Shown: positions 1 to 9,232, counted from the stretch's first letter. The stretch is DNA of 64,000 nt from Methylobacterium hispanicum (GCF_022179285.1 NZ_BPQO01000006.1:186001-250000), one strand, 5' to 3'. Made by a program: numbers and translations. Notes: generated by a model from the letters alone, not told the origin.

Positions 1-14
1 GTCAGGGAACGCGC

Positions 15-725
15 ATGCCGACCATCGCCCTCGTCGACGACGACCGCAACATCCTCACATCCGTGTCGATCGCGCTGGAGACCGAAGGATACCGGATCCA
101 GACCTACACGGACGGCGCCTCGGCGCTCGACGGGCTGCGGCACTCGCCGCCGGATCTCGCCATCTTCGACATCAAGATGCCCCGCATGGACGGGATGGAG
201 CTTCTCAGGCGCCTGCGGCAGAAATCGGACCTTCCGGTGATCTTCCTAACCTCGAAGGACGAGGAGATCGACGAGCTGTTCGGCCTCAAGATGGGCGCCG
301 ACGACTTCATCCATAAGCCGTTCTCGCAGCGTCTCCTCGTCGAGCGGGTCAAGGCGGTGTTGCGCCGCTTCGCCCCGAAGGACGGCCCCGGCGCGCCGCC
401 CCGCGAGGCGGATGCCGCCGCCCGTTCCCTGGAGCGCGGCGCCCTGATGATGGACCCGGAGCGCCACACCTGCACCTGGAAGGGCGAGCCGGTGACGCTA
501 ACCGTGACCGAGTTCCTGATCCTGCAGGCCCTGGCCCACCGCCCCGGCGTCGTGAAGAGCCGCAACGCCCTGATGGATGCGGCCTACGACGATCAGGTCT
601 ACGTGGACGACCGCACCATCGACAGCCACATCAAGCGGCTGCGCAAGAAGTTCAAGGTGACGGACACGAACTTCGACATGATCGAGACCCTGTACGGGGT
701 CGGATACCGCTTCAAGGAAGGCTGA
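15..725 (+). CDS. chvI: Response regulator ChvI, OmpR/PhoB family
   Basis: DNA-binding response regulator of 236 residues, the usual length for this family. The receiver domain (about 1-120) has the acidic pair D9/D10 and the phosphoacceptor D52 in the context [11 protein letters not shown]. The C-terminal winged helix (about 150-233) has the typical [16 protein letters not shown] recognition region and ends in YGVGYRF. The ATG follows an AGGGA ribosome binding site at a good distance. The sensor kinase lies 49 bases downstream and hprK follows it, which is the conserved alphaproteobacterial chvI-chvG-hprK order. In rhizobia and relatives this pair responds to acid and envelope stress; that role is taken from the family and not shown here. 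Confidence 0.93.
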   Translation: MPTIALVDDDRNILTSVSIALETEGYRIQTYTDGASALDGLRHSPPDLAIFDIKMPRMDGMELLRRLRQKSDLPVIFLTSKDEEIDELFGLKMGADDFIHKPFSQRLLVERVKAVLRRFAPKDGPGAPPREADAAARSLERGALMMDPERHTCTWKGEPVTLTVTEFLILQALAHRPGVVKSRNALMDAAYDDQVYVDDRTIDSHIKRLRKKFKVTDTNFDMIETLYGVGYRFKEG

Positions 726-774
726 GAGGCGGGCTCCCGCGACGACCCATCCTCAGTCCAAGACCTTCCGAGCC

Positions 775-2562
775 GTGCCGCCCGTAACCTCAGACGATTC
801 GCCCCCGCGCCGCACCCTGTTCGGCCGGCCGCTGCCCACGCCCTTCACCTGGCCGCGTTCCGTCTGGGACGGGGTCGGCCAGCGCGCCGCCTCCAGCCTG
901 ACGCGCCGCATCGTCGTGCTCAACCTCGTTGGGTTGATCGCGCTGCTGGTCGGATTCCTCTACCTGAACCAGTTCCGCCAGGGCCTGATCCAGGCCCGCG
1001 TCCAGAGCCTCGCGATCCAGGGCGAGATCATCGCGAGCGCCATCGCCTCCTCGGCCTCCGTCGATACGGACACGATCCGGGTCGATCCGGACAAGCTGCT
1101 GCAGGATCAGGCCGGCGAGAGCGCGGAGGAGGAATCCGCCCCGCTCGCCTTCTCGCTGAACCCCGAGCGGGTGGCGCCGCTGCTCTCGCGCCTCGTCACG
1201 CCCACCGGCAACCGGGCCCGGGTCTACGACCGCGAGGGCGGCCTGCTGTTCGATACCCGCTCGCTGTTCAACCGCGAGGGGCGGGGCGATCCGGCACCCC
1301 AGCACGCGCCGAACGCGCTGGAGCGGGCGGTGTCCTGGGTCCACGCCCACCTTGCCACCCTGTTCGGCGGGCGCTCGAAGGCCACCGAGGAGGTCGGCCC
1401 TGCCAACGGCCATTCGCTGCGCGAGGTCCAGACCGCCCTCTCCGGCGCCCGCGGCAGCCTGGTCCGCCGCAACACGGTCGGCGAGACCACGGTCTCGGTC
1501 GCGGTGCCGATCCACAAGGGGGGGCAGGTCCGCGGCGCCCTGCTGATCTCGACGCAAGGGGACGCAATCGACCGGGTCATCGCCTCCGAGCGCTTCGGCC
1601 TGTTCCAGGTCTTCATCGTCGCCGCGCTGGTGATGGTGGTGCTCTCGATCCTGCTCGCCGGGGCCATCGCCGGGCCGGTGCGGCGGCTGGCCGAGGCCGC
1701 CGAGAAGGTGCGGATGGGCATCAAGACCCGCGAGGAGATCCCCGACTTCACCGACCGCACCGACGAGATCGGCCACCTCTCGGGCGCGCTGCGCGACATG
1801 ACCCAGGCGCTCTACCGGCGCATCGACGCCATCGAGAGCTTCGCGGCGGATGTCAGCCACGAGTTGAAGAACCCGCTGACTTCGCTGCGCAGCGCCGTCG
1901 AGACCCTGCCGCTCGCCAAGACCGACGATTCCCGCAGCCGCCTGATGGCGATCATCCAGCACGACGTGCGCCGCCTCGACCGGCTGATCAGCGACATCGC
2001 CGACGCCTCGCGCCTCGACGCGGAACTGGCGCGCGCCGAGGCGCGGCGCGTGGACATGCGCAAGCTCCTGACCACGGTGATCTCGGTCGCCAACGAGCGG
2101 CGGCGCCCGAAGGACTGCCTGATCCAGCTCGACATCGAGGCGCCGCCCGGCAGCGACGAGGCGCCCTTCGCCATCATCGGCCACGACAGCCGGCTGGGAC
2201 AGGTGGTCAACAACCTGATCGACAACGCCCGCTCGTTCTCGCCCTCCGACGCGAAGGTGCGGGTGGCGCTCCGGCGCGTGCGCGGCGAGGTCGAGATGAT
2301 CTGCGAGGACGAGGGGCCGGGCATTCCCGAGCACGCCCTGGAGCGGATCTTCGAGCGCTTCTACACCGACCGGCCGGAGCAGGGATTTGGCCAGAACTCG
2401 GGCCTCGGCCTCTCGATCTCGCGGCAGATCGTGCAGGCGCACCGAGGCTCGATCCGGGCCGAGAACAGGCCCGGCCCGGCCAACGAGGACGGCGAGCCGA
2501 CGGTGCGCGGCGCTCGCTTCATCGTGCGCCTGCCGGCGGCCCCCCGCCAACTCGCCGCCTGA
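775..2562 (+). CDS. chvG: Sensor histidine kinase ChvG
   Basis: Membrane sensor kinase of 595 residues, partner of the ChvI regulator just upstream. It reads GTG as start. A first membrane helix (about 45-65) and a second (about 275-300) enclose a periplasmic sensor region, followed by HAMP. The dimerisation box contains the phosphoacceptor His in ADVSHELKNPLTSLRS. The ATPase domain has an N box (NNLIDNARS), a DEGPGIP G1 motif and a GLGLSISRQIV G2 motif. The stop codon lies 4 bases before the GTG of hprK, so the kinase and the phosphotransferase regulator are probably translated from one mRNA. All catalytic motifs are intact. Confidence 0.93.
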   Translation: MPPVTSDDSPPRRTLFGRPLPTPFTWPRSVWDGVGQRAASSLTRRIVVLNLVGLIALLVGFLYLNQFRQGLIQARVQSLAIQGEIIASAIASSASVDTDTIRVDPDKLLQDQAGESAEEESAPLAFSLNPERVAPLLSRLVTPTGNRARVYDREGGLLFDTRSLFNREGRGDPAPQHAPNALERAVSWVHAHLATLFGGRSKATEEVGPANGHSLREVQTALSGARGSLVRRNTVGETTVSVAVPIHKGGQVRGALLISTQGDAIDRVIASERFGLFQVFIVAALVMVVLSILLAGAIAGPVRRLAEAAEKVRMGIKTREEIPDFTDRTDEIGHLSGALRDMTQALYRRIDAIESFAADVSHELKNPLTSLRSAVETLPLAKTDDSRSRLMAIIQHDVRRLDRLISDIADASRLDAELARAEARRVDMRKLLTTVISVANERRRPKDCLIQLDIEAPPGSDEAPFAIIGHDSRLGQVVNNLIDNARSFSPSDAKVRVALRRVRGEVEMICEDEGPGIPEHALERIFERFYTDRPEQGFGQNSGLGLSISRQIVQAHRGSIRAENRPGPANEDGEPTVRGARFIVRLPAAPRQLAA

Positions 2563-2566
2563 GCCG

Positions 2567-3097
2567 GTGACGCGCCTCACAGCGCACGCCACCTGCGTGG
2601 TGCTGGGGGAGGCGGGCGTGCTGATCCGGGGGGCGTCGGGCTCCGGCAAGTCGAGCCTCGCGCTGGCGCTGCTCGACCGGGCCCGGCTCGCCGGCGGCTT
2701 CGCGGCCCTCGTCGGCGACGACCGGGTGCGGCTGGCGCGGCATCACGACCGCCTCGTGGCCCGCCCGCACCCGCGTGTCGCCGGCCTGATCGAGGTGCGG
2801 GGCCTCGGCATCCGCGAAGCCGCCGGTCTCGGCCACGCCGCGTTGCCGGCCTGCGTTCTGCGCCTCGCCGTCGATCTCGTGGCCGCGGGTCCACGCCTGT
2901 CGGAGCCGGAGGCCGGCCGGACCCGGATCCTCGGCCTGGACCTGCCCTGCCTCGTCGCGGATCGGGCCCTGCGTGATTCGGGGCTCGTTCCCGGACTGGT
3001 CTCCGCGATGCTTTTCGCGTGCGCGAGGACGCCTACGGGCGTTGCTTCGCGGCCGCACAGCCCGGCTGAGAGTTCGGCCGTAGAGCAGGGGGCATAG
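2567..3097 (+). CDS. hprK: HPr kinase/phosphorylase, short alphaproteobacterial form
   Basis: Cytoplasmic enzyme that phosphorylates and dephosphorylates the regulatory Ser of HPr. The GTG start at 2567 lies 4 bases after the chvG stop and gives 176 residues. The P-loop GASGSGKSS is at 22-30, then GDDRVRL, then the family signature LIEVRGLGI near residue 85. Gram-positive HprK is about 310 residues with an extra N-terminal domain; only the catalytic domain is present here, as is normal in alphaproteobacteria. The last 30 or so residues (Arg/Pro/Ser/Ala) look unstructured. EIIA and HPr genes follow, so its substrate is encoded about 660 bases downstream. Confidence 0.9.
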   Translation: MTRLTAHATCVVLGEAGVLIRGASGSGKSSLALALLDRARLAGGFAALVGDDRVRLARHHDRLVARPHPRVAGLIEVRGLGIREAAGLGHAALPACVLRLAVDLVAAGPRLSEPEAGRTRILGLDLPCLVADRALRDSGLVPGLVSAMLFACARTPTGVASRPHSPAESSAVEQGA

Positions 3098-3223
3098 CGC
3101 GCCCGTGACGGTCGTGGCATGATGATGACGCTGTTTTGAGCAAAACGTCGCGACTGCCTTGTGTCGGGGGTGTGCGATGCACAACATGGCGGCTCGGTTC
3201 ACAGGACGTCGGAACGTGCGTCG

Positions 3224-3625
3224 ATGATTGGCATGGTGCTCGTCACCCACGGTTTGCTCGCGACCGAGTTCAAGGCCGCGCTCGAGCACGTGGTCGGCCC
3301 GCAGGAGCAGATCGAGACCATCACGATCGGCCCGGACGACGACATGGAGATGCGCCGCCGGGACATCATGTCGGCGGTCGGGCGCGTGAACACGGGCACC
3401 GGCGTGGTGGTGCTCACCGACATGTTCGGCGGCACGCCCTCGAACCTCGCGCTCTCCTGCATGAACGGCGGTGCGGTCGAGGTGGTCGCCGGCATCAACC
3501 TGCCGATGCTCATCAAGCTTGCCAGCGTGCGCGAGGAGGAGTCCCTCGGCGACGCCGTGCTCCACGCCCAGGAGGCGGGCCGCAAGTACATCAACGTCGC
3601 CTCCCGGGTGCTCGCCGGCAAGTGA
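3224..3625 (+). CDS. PTS system EIIA component, mannose/fructose family
   Basis: Small cytoplasmic phosphotransferase protein of 133 residues. It starts with the conserved strand MIGMVLVTHG in which H9 is the expected phosphorylation site. The later DMFGGTPSNLALS segment is also typical of EIIA-Man proteins. I chose the ATG at 3224 because the family begins right at this strand; upstream in-frame starts would add an unrelated leader. There is no EIIB or EIIC gene nearby, so it probably acts in regulation and not in sugar import. This fits the PTS-Ntr type chain (EI-Ntr, HPr, EIIA) of alphaproteobacteria. Often named manX or ptsIIA. Confidence 0.9.
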   Translation: MIGMVLVTHGLLATEFKAALEHVVGPQEQIETITIGPDDDMEMRRRDIMSAVGRVNTGTGVVVLTDMFGGTPSNLALSCMNGGAVEVVAGINLPMLIKLASVREEESLGDAVLHAQEAGRKYINVASRVLAGK

Positions 3626-3760
3626 CTCGGACAAGTGACCCGGACGTGACGTCCCCGTGATCCGGCGCGGCCGATCCGGACTTCCGTCCTCCCCCCGAAC
3701 CAGCTAGGCACTGAGCACGACGGTCCCGAGCCGTCGCCCGCGCGGAATCGAGGGCGCACC

Positions 3761-4084
3761 GTGCCGATGGACGACCTCTACGAGACGGACGACGACCCGC
3801 CGGTGCCGGAGGGCGGGTTCCTGCGGACCCTGCCGATCATCAACCGGCGCGGCCTGCACGCCCGGGCCTCGGCCAAGTTCGTGCAGACGGTAGAGCGCTT
3901 CGACGCGGCCGTGACGGTGACCCGGGCCGGCGAGACGGTGGGCGGGCGCTCGATCATGGGCCTGCTGACGCTCGGCGCCGCACAGGGCACCTCGGTCGCC
4001 GTCACCGCCGTCGGCACCGATGCCCAGGCCTGCCTCGACGCGATCGAGGCGTTGCTCGCCAACCGCTTCGGCGAAGACGAGTAG
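3761..4084 (+). CDS. ptsH: Phosphocarrier protein HPr
   Basis: Phosphocarrier of the regulatory phosphotransferase chain, 107 residues. The active-site motif GLHARASAKF puts the phosphorylatable His at residue 33, and the regulatory Ser is S64 in GRSIMGL, the target expected for the HprK encoded upstream. It has about 20 extra acidic N-terminal residues compared with the roughly 88-residue enteric HPr. The GTG at 3761 is preferred because GAGGG sits 6 bases upstream; an ATG two codons later is possible. It is separated from the EIIA gene by 135 bases, so it may also have its own promoter. Confidence 0.9.
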   Translation: MPMDDLYETDDDPPVPEGGFLRTLPIINRRGLHARASAKFVQTVERFDAAVTVTRAGETVGGRSIMGLLTLGAAQGTSVAVTAVGTDAQACLDAIEALLANRFGEDE

Positions 4085-4144
4085 GCGACCTTCGATCGTC
4101 CGGTTTCCGGACGCCGCAGCCGCGGGGTGAAGGGGATTCGCAAC

Positions 4145-4165
4145 GGACGGTTAAGGTTACCGTCC
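4145..4165. promoter_or_regulatory. Inverted repeat upstream of the outer membrane protein gene
   Basis: Perfect 7-base inverted repeat GGACGGT / ACCGTCC with a 7-base spacer (TAAGGTT). It lies 60 bases after the HPr stop and 58 bases before the outer membrane protein start. No T-run follows, so an operator is at least as likely as a terminator. The A/T-rich stretch just after it could hold a -10 element. The function is inferred. Confidence 0.35.
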
Positions 4166-4223
4166 TAGATATGCTCGCATTGTTCCGTATCCCGGCGGTT
4201 CGGCCGCCCTGAGGATCACTGCG

Positions 4224-5063
4224 ATGCGTAACCGATCCCTGGCAATGCTGGCGCTTCTCGGCCTGACCGCCGCCGACGCACGGGCGGCTGACCTCGGATA
4301 CGATTACCTGCGCGGTTCCGAATACGACGAGCCGGCCGTTGTGACGACCGCGCTGATCGATTGGAGCGGCGTCTATGCCGGCGGCCATGTCGGCTGGAGC
4401 ACGACGAACTTCGGCTTCAAGAATGCTGGCCGTACGGAGATCGCCCACATTCTCCGGCAGACCCTGGTCGAGAAGGAGTTCGGGGTCTCCACTTGGAATC
4501 AGCTCACTGACAAGCGTCGCAGCGGGCTCTCCTACGGCGGGTTCGGCGGCTTCAACGTCCAGTACGGAGACGTCGTCTTCGGTGTAGAGGGCGACTATAC
4601 GAGCCTCAACCAGAAGGCCTATGCCGCGGATTCGGTCTCACGCTACATGCAGGGCTCGACGGGGCTCTACTACTCGGTCACGGCAAACACCACATCGCGG
4701 GTCGCGCTGACCGATTACGGCACGCTTCGTGCCCGCATCGGGTACGCCTTCGGGCCCCTTCTGCCGTTCGTCACCGGCGGCCTGGCACTTGGTCGCGCCG
4801 TCGTCGGCAACGAGGTGAGCGTCTTCACCGGAGAGTACACCGATCTCGCCCGTCAGGCGCGGGTGGGGGGCAGCGGTTGGCAGACCACCGCCAATCACGG
4901 CGAGAAATATGCGGCCGGCGCCGCGCTGGGTGCCGGCATCGACTATGCCATCACCTCCAACGTCTTTCTGCGGGCCGAGTATCAGTACATTCTCTTCGGC
5001 AAGTTCGGCGATCACCTGATGAACGTGAACACCGTCCGCAGCGCCGTCGCGGTCAAGTTCTGA
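4224..5063 (+). CDS. Outer membrane beta-barrel protein, Omp25/Omp31-like
   Basis: Predicted secreted outer membrane protein of 279 residues. A signal peptide of about 21 residues ends at ADARA-AD. The segment WSGVYAGGHVGWS, which opens the first strand, is typical of the Omp25/Omp31/RopB-like porin family. Alternating strands follow, including RARIGYAFGPLLPFVTGGL and FLRAEYQYILFG, and the protein ends in a C-terminal Phe (AVKF) as needed for barrel assembly. A small proline-rich secreted protein follows 41 bases downstream and may be co-transcribed. An inverted repeat lies upstream. The exact role (structural or pore) cannot be told. Confidence 0.85.
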   Translation: MRNRSLAMLALLGLTAADARAADLGYDYLRGSEYDEPAVVTTALIDWSGVYAGGHVGWSTTNFGFKNAGRTEIAHILRQTLVEKEFGVSTWNQLTDKRRSGLSYGGFGGFNVQYGDVVFGVEGDYTSLNQKAYAADSVSRYMQGSTGLYYSVTANTTSRVALTDYGTLRARIGYAFGPLLPFVTGGLALGRAVVGNEVSVFTGEYTDLARQARVGGSGWQTTANHGEKYAAGAALGAGIDYAITSNVFLRAEYQYILFGKFGDHLMNVNTVRSAVAVKF

Positions 5064-5104
5064 GCCCCGGACCGACGAGAAGCCTGAGCGAGCGGAGCGG
5101 TACG

Positions 5105-5353
5105 ATGACAGGTCGATATCCAGCCTGCCTGTTGCTCGGCGCCTTCGCGGCCGCGCTGCTGGCTCCCGTCGCCCCGGCCATGGCACAGGGATATGGCCCC
5201 CCGCCGCGCCCTTGCGCGCCCGCGCCCTGCCGCCGGCCGCCACCGCCGCCCGGGTTCGGCTACGGCCCACCGGCCATCGTCAGCGGATACCTGCCGCGCA
5301 ACAACAACCTGCCGATGTACAACGAGCCTCCGGCGCGCCGGCCTGCGTGGTGA
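5105..5353 (+). CDS. Small proline-rich secreted protein
   Basis: Hypothetical protein of 82 residues. An N-terminal signal peptide (LLLGAFAAALLAPVAP, cut near AMA-QG) is followed by a mature part rich in Pro, Gly, Tyr and Arg with two Cys in a CAPAPC pattern. No enzyme motif is visible. It starts 41 bases after the outer membrane protein gene on the same strand, so the two may share an mRNA and an envelope role. It ends 7 bases before the convergent HNH nuclease gene. Short proline-rich secreted proteins like this are common and poorly characterised. Confidence 0.65.
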   Translation: MTGRYPACLLLGAFAAALLAPVAPAMAQGYGPPPRPCAPAPCRRPPPPPGFGYGPPAIVSGYLPRNNNLPMYNEPPARRPAW

Positions 5354-5360
5354 GCGCGCG

Positions 5361-5909
5361 TCAGCTCTCCAGCTCGCTGTCCCAGTACAGGTAATCGAGC
5401 CAGGTGTGGTGGTACTGCCGGTGGTCGAACTCGGGCTGGCGGTGGTGCAGCTCGTAGCGGGTGGGGCGGCGCGGCTCGTTGAGGAGCGGCATCGCGGCCT
5501 CGTCCGGGGTGCGGTTGGCCTTGCGCAGGTTGCAGGGGCTGCAGGCCGCGACCACGTTCTCCCAGCTCGACAGGCCACCGCGGGAGCGGGGCACCACATG
5601 GTCGAAGGTCAGGCCCCCGGAGGGGAGGCGCAGGCCGCAATACTGGCAGCTGAAGCCGTCGCGCAGGTAGATGTTGTAGCGCGTGAAGGCCGGACTGCGC
5701 GCCAGCGTCACGTAGTTCTTGAGGGCGACGACGCTCGGCACCCGGAGCGAGCGGCTCGGCGAGCGCGCCTCGACGTCGTAGCTCGCCACCAGGGTCACCC
5801 GGTCGAGGAACAGGGCGGTGAAGGCGTCCTTCCAGGACCAGAGCGAGAGCGGATTGTAGGAGAGCGGCCGGTAATCCGCGTTCAGCACGAGGGTCTGCAG
5901 GTCCATCAT
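5361..5909 (-). CDS. HNH endonuclease family protein
   Basis: Protein of 182 residues with a complete zinc-bound HNH fold. The first CxxC pair is C88/C91 (CQYC), the catalytic DH pair is D103/H104 (DHVVPRSRGG), and the second CxxC pair is C123/C126 (CSPC) followed by NLRKANRTP. The N-terminus LVLNADYRPL is typical of the widespread stand-alone HNH proteins of this type, whose cellular target is not established. I used the first ATG of the MMDLQ start; upstream in-frame sequence looks non-coding. No methylase or phage gene is adjacent, so it is not part of a visible restriction or mobile unit. Confidence 0.85.
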   Translation of the reverse strand: MMDLQTLVLNADYRPLSYNPLSLWSWKDAFTALFLDRVTLVASYDVEARSPSRSLRVPSVVALKNYVTLARSPAFTRYNIYLRDGFSCQYCGLRLPSGGLTFDHVVPRSRGGLSSWENVVAACSPCNLRKANRTPDEAAMPLLNEPRRPTRYELHHRQPEFDHRQYHHTWLDYLYWDSELES

Positions 5910-6549
5910 CGGCACCACGCTTCGAACGGTGGCCCGGCGGCAGGTCGCGCAGGCCAGATGCGGCGCGCAGCCTCCGGGCGGGGAACGACGGGATCGACGG
6001 TGTCGCGGCGCTGTCTGACGGGCGCGTGACAGGCACAGGGCGCCGACGCGTGGGGCGGCCGCGGACGTTGGGGTATAGGACGGGCCGACGGGCGCCCGAG
6101 GGGACCCGAGGTGGCGGATACGACCGCCGCGTGGCGGGGCGCCGGCGGCTCGCCGCCCGGCCGCGCCCCTTCGCGTGGTAACGAAAAGGCCCTGTCCATC
6201 GGGGCTTAGTCTAATATCAGGGTGACAGCCTTGTGAAGCCGCGTTCGCATCACCCGGCGACGCACCCACAGGATGGCGCGATCACGGGCCGGGGCCGCCC
6301 CGATCGCGCTGCGCGAGGCGGCCCGCTCGTGGGCGGGCAGGATCCGCGCCGGCCCCGGGTCGCCAGCGGCGGCCTTTCGCACTATGACTGGCCCCGGCCC
6401 GCCCGCGTACCCGGCGGTCCCAAACCCTCCGGGCGCCCGCGTGCCCCGAGAGACGGCGCCGAGAGGGCGCCGCGACCCCGCATGCCACAGATCTGCGCCC
6501 GCCCGCCGCTCCCGCGCCGGCACGCGCCACAGAAGGATGCCGCAGAAGG
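5910..6549. other. Gene-free 640-base region
   Basis: GC-rich stretch between the divergent HNH nuclease and mechanosensitive channel genes. Open frames exist on both strands, but they have no recognisable protein features and run into the channel gene in other frames. It should hold the promoters of both flanking genes. The only A/T-richer patch is around 6205-6235. No RNA gene or clear repeat was recognised. Confidence 0.5.
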
Positions 6550-9213
6550 ATGCTGATGAGCCGACGTCCGAGCCGCCCAGCGAGCCGAGGCCTGCCCCCG
6601 CACGGCCTGTCCGAGACGCGCCGCGGACCGCGCCTGGCCCTTCTGGCGCTGCTGGCCGGCCTCGTCGCCGCGCCCGCGGCGCTCGCTCAGCAGCCCGCGG
6701 CCCAGCAATCTCCCGCGCTCCAGCAGGCGCCCGCGGCCCAGCAGGCGCCCGCGGCTCAGCAAGCGCCCGCGGCTCAACAAGCGCCGGCCCCGAAGCCCAA
6801 GCCGGCGCCCGAGCTGTCCGAGCAGGCCAAGCAGGTTCGGGCCAAGCTCGACGCGGCCAAGGAGGTGCTCGACCGGCAGGAGAAGGAGCTCGGCCAGACC
6901 CACGTCTCGATGGCGGACCTCGCGGCGATCCGCGACACCGTCGCACCGATCGTCGATGAGATGCGCACCCTCGTCGCCCAGATCGACGCGCCGCTCGCCT
7001 CCGCCCGGGAGCGGCTCAGCCAGCTCGGGCCCAAGCCCAAGGACGCGCCCGAGAGCGCGGACGTCGCCGAGGAGCGCGCCGAGCGCGAGGCGGCGGTGGT
7101 GCGCATCGACGATTTCCAGCGCCTCGCCCGCGCCACGCTGGTCCAGGGCGACCAGATCATCGACCGGGTCCAGAACAAGCGCCGCGCCTCCTTCACCAAA
7201 GGGCTGTTCGAGCGCTCCCTGTCCCTGGTGAGCCCGACCTTGTGGAGCCGGGTCGCGGCCGACATCCCGCGCGACACCCGCTCGCTGCAGAGCGCGCTCG
7301 CCGACATCGGCCTGCTGTTCACGCGCAACGGCACGGTCTGGAACCTGCTGCTGCTCGGGCTCGCCTTCGGCGTCTCGGCGGCGCTCTATCTCGGGCGGCG
7401 CAACATCGCGCCCAAGCTCGGGCGGCGCGATGCCGCTCGAACTGATCCGACCCGACGCGAGACCCTGCTCGGTGCCTGGCGGGTGATCCTTGTAGGCACC
7501 CTGCCGGCGGTCGCGGGCAGCTACGCGGTCTACTACGCTCTCGACGCCACCGACCTGCTGCCCTCGCGGCTCCTGCCCTTCGCGGGCGCCGTGCTCGGGG
7601 GGCTAGCCTTCATCGGCTTCGTCGAGGCGCTCTGCGACGGTCTGCTCTCGCCCGACAAGCCGGCCTGGCGGCCTGCCCCGGTGAGCGACGCCGCCGCCAC
7701 ACGGGTGAAGCGGCTGGCGGTCGGCATCGCCACCGTCATCACCGTGGTCAAGGCGATCGAGGCGCTCAACACCGGCATCTCGGCGGCGCTACCGATCTCG
7801 ATCGCCACCCGCGGCGTCGGGGCACTCGCGATGGCCATGATGCTAGCGATCGGCCTGCACCGCTTCGCCGACCGGGAGGAGGAGGAGGAGGCCTGCTTCG
7901 GCCCCTACGTGCCGACCAAGACCACCACCGGCATCGGCGGTCCCGCGCGGCTGTTCGGCTGGGCGGCGGTGGTCGTGATCGTGGGCGCGGACCTCGGCGG
8001 CTACGTCGCCTTCGCGAGCTTCCTGATCGACCAGCTCGTCTGGACCGCGAGCCTCCTCGTCCTGCTCTACCTGCTGGCGCAGAGCGTGGATTCGTTCGTG
8101 GGCGGCACGCTCTGCGACGACACCCGCTTCGCGACCGCGCTCCAGGCCAATACGGGTCTGCGCAAGCGCTCGCTCAACCAGATCGCGGTGCTGACCACGG
8201 GCGCCTCGCGAGTGGTGCTCTACCTGCTCGTGGCGCTGCTCGCGCTCGCGCCCTGGGGGCTCGATTCCACCGACATCTTCTCCTCGGTGCGCTCGGCCTT
8301 CTTCGGCTTCAAGGTCGGCGACGTCACCATCTCGCTCTCCACTATCACCTTCGCCATCGCAATCATGGTGCTGGGTGTCGCGATCACGCGGGGCATCCAG
8401 CGCTGGCTGGAGAACACCTACCTGCCGGCGACCGATCTCGACGCGGGCCTGCGCAACTCGATCTCGACGGTCTCGGGCTATTGCGGCTTCCTGCTCGCGT
8501 TGGCCATCGCCTTCTCGTATCTGGGCCTGAGCCTCGAGAAGCTGACGATCGTGGCCGGCGCGCTCTCGGTCGGTATCGGTTTCGGCCTGCAATCGATCGT
8601 CAACAACTTCGTCTCCGGCCTGCTGCTGCTCTGGGAGCGCCCGATCCGCGTCGGCGACCAGGTGCTGATCGGCGACAGCGAGGGCATCGTGAAGCGCATC
8701 TCCGTGCGCTCCACCGAGATCCAGACCTTCGACCGCTCTGCCGTGATCGTGCCGAACTCGAACCTGATCTCCGGCATCGTGAAGAACCGGGTGCGCGGCG
8801 ACCGGATCGGCCGCACCTCGATCACGGTGAGCATCCCGCGCGCCCTCGATCCGGTGCGGGCGGCCGAACTGATGATCGAGACCGCCTCCGGGCTGCCCGA
8901 GGTGCTGAAGGATCCCGCGCCCCGGGTGGTGTTCCGCAAGATCGGCGACGCCAACCTCGATTTCGAGCTGATCGTGATGATCGTCGACGTCTCGCTCTCC
9001 CTGAAGGTGACGAACGACTTGAACTTTGCGGTCTTCAGGGCCTTATCGGATGCTGGCTTCATCCCGATCGCGGGCCCGCCCTCGAGCTTCGTCACGGTGC
9101 AGGGCCTCGACGGGATGCAGACCGCGATGTCCGAGATCGCGACCCGGTTCGGGCAGGGCGGCCCGCGCCGGGACGGCACGGCCGACGCCGCCAAGCGCGA
9201 GGCGGCCGAGTAG
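6550..9213 (+). CDS. MscS-family mechanosensitive channel with DUF3772 domain
   Basis: Large inner membrane channel of 887 residues. A signal peptide ends near ALA-QQ and is followed by a Gln/Ala/Pro-rich repeat. The periplasmic DUF3772-like region with coiled-coil character covers about 85-240. About ten membrane segments follow. The C-terminal MscS core has the pore helix and the LQSIVNNFVSGLLLLWERP and GDQVLIGDSEG motifs, then the beta domain (VPNSNLISGIVKN). It is three times the size of E. coli MscS and resembles the large MscK/YbdG-like members that release solutes on osmotic downshock. The in-frame ATG at 6556 is an alternative start. Confidence 0.88.
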   Translation: MLMSRRPSRPASRGLPPHGLSETRRGPRLALLALLAGLVAAPAALAQQPAAQQSPALQQAPAAQQAPAAQQAPAAQQAPAPKPKPAPELSEQAKQVRAKLDAAKEVLDRQEKELGQTHVSMADLAAIRDTVAPIVDEMRTLVAQIDAPLASARERLSQLGPKPKDAPESADVAEERAEREAAVVRIDDFQRLARATLVQGDQIIDRVQNKRRASFTKGLFERSLSLVSPTLWSRVAADIPRDTRSLQSALADIGLLFTRNGTVWNLLLLGLAFGVSAALYLGRRNIAPKLGRRDAARTDPTRRETLLGAWRVILVGTLPAVAGSYAVYYALDATDLLPSRLLPFAGAVLGGLAFIGFVEALCDGLLSPDKPAWRPAPVSDAAATRVKRLAVGIATVITVVKAIEALNTGISAALPISIATRGVGALAMAMMLAIGLHRFADREEEEEACFGPYVPTKTTTGIGGPARLFGWAAVVVIVGADLGGYVAFASFLIDQLVWTASLLVLLYLLAQSVDSFVGGTLCDDTRFATALQANTGLRKRSLNQIAVLTTGASRVVLYLLVALLALAPWGLDSTDIFSSVRSAFFGFKVGDVTISLSTITFAIAIMVLGVAITRGIQRWLENTYLPATDLDAGLRNSISTVSGYCGFLLALAIAFSYLGLSLEKLTIVAGALSVGIGFGLQSIVNNFVSGLLLLWERPIRVGDQVLIGDSEGIVKRISVRSTEIQTFDRSAVIVPNSNLISGIVKNRVRGDRIGRTSITVSIPRALDPVRAAELMIETASGLPEVLKDPAPRVVFRKIGDANLDFELIVMIVDVSLSLKVTNDLNFAVFRALSDAGFIPIAGPPSSFVTVQGLDGMQTAMSEIATRFGQGGPRRDGTADAAKREAAE
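6688..6789 (+). repeat. QQAPA-coding tandem repeat inside the channel gene
   Basis: About six imperfect 18-base copies encode QQAPAA-type units straight after the signal peptide of the MscS-family channel. Copies near 6721-6780 are almost identical (caGCAGGCGCCCGCGGCC variants). Such repeats change length by slippage, so strains may differ here. The encoded segment is probably a flexible periplasmic linker. Confidence 0.8.
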
Positions 9214-9232
9214 GGGTTTGGGAGGCGGAAGG

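Noticed and set aside
790-2649. Long minus-strand open frame over chvG
   Set aside because: Antisense to a complete histidine kinase. It has no recognisable motif and its start and stop have no ribosome-site support.
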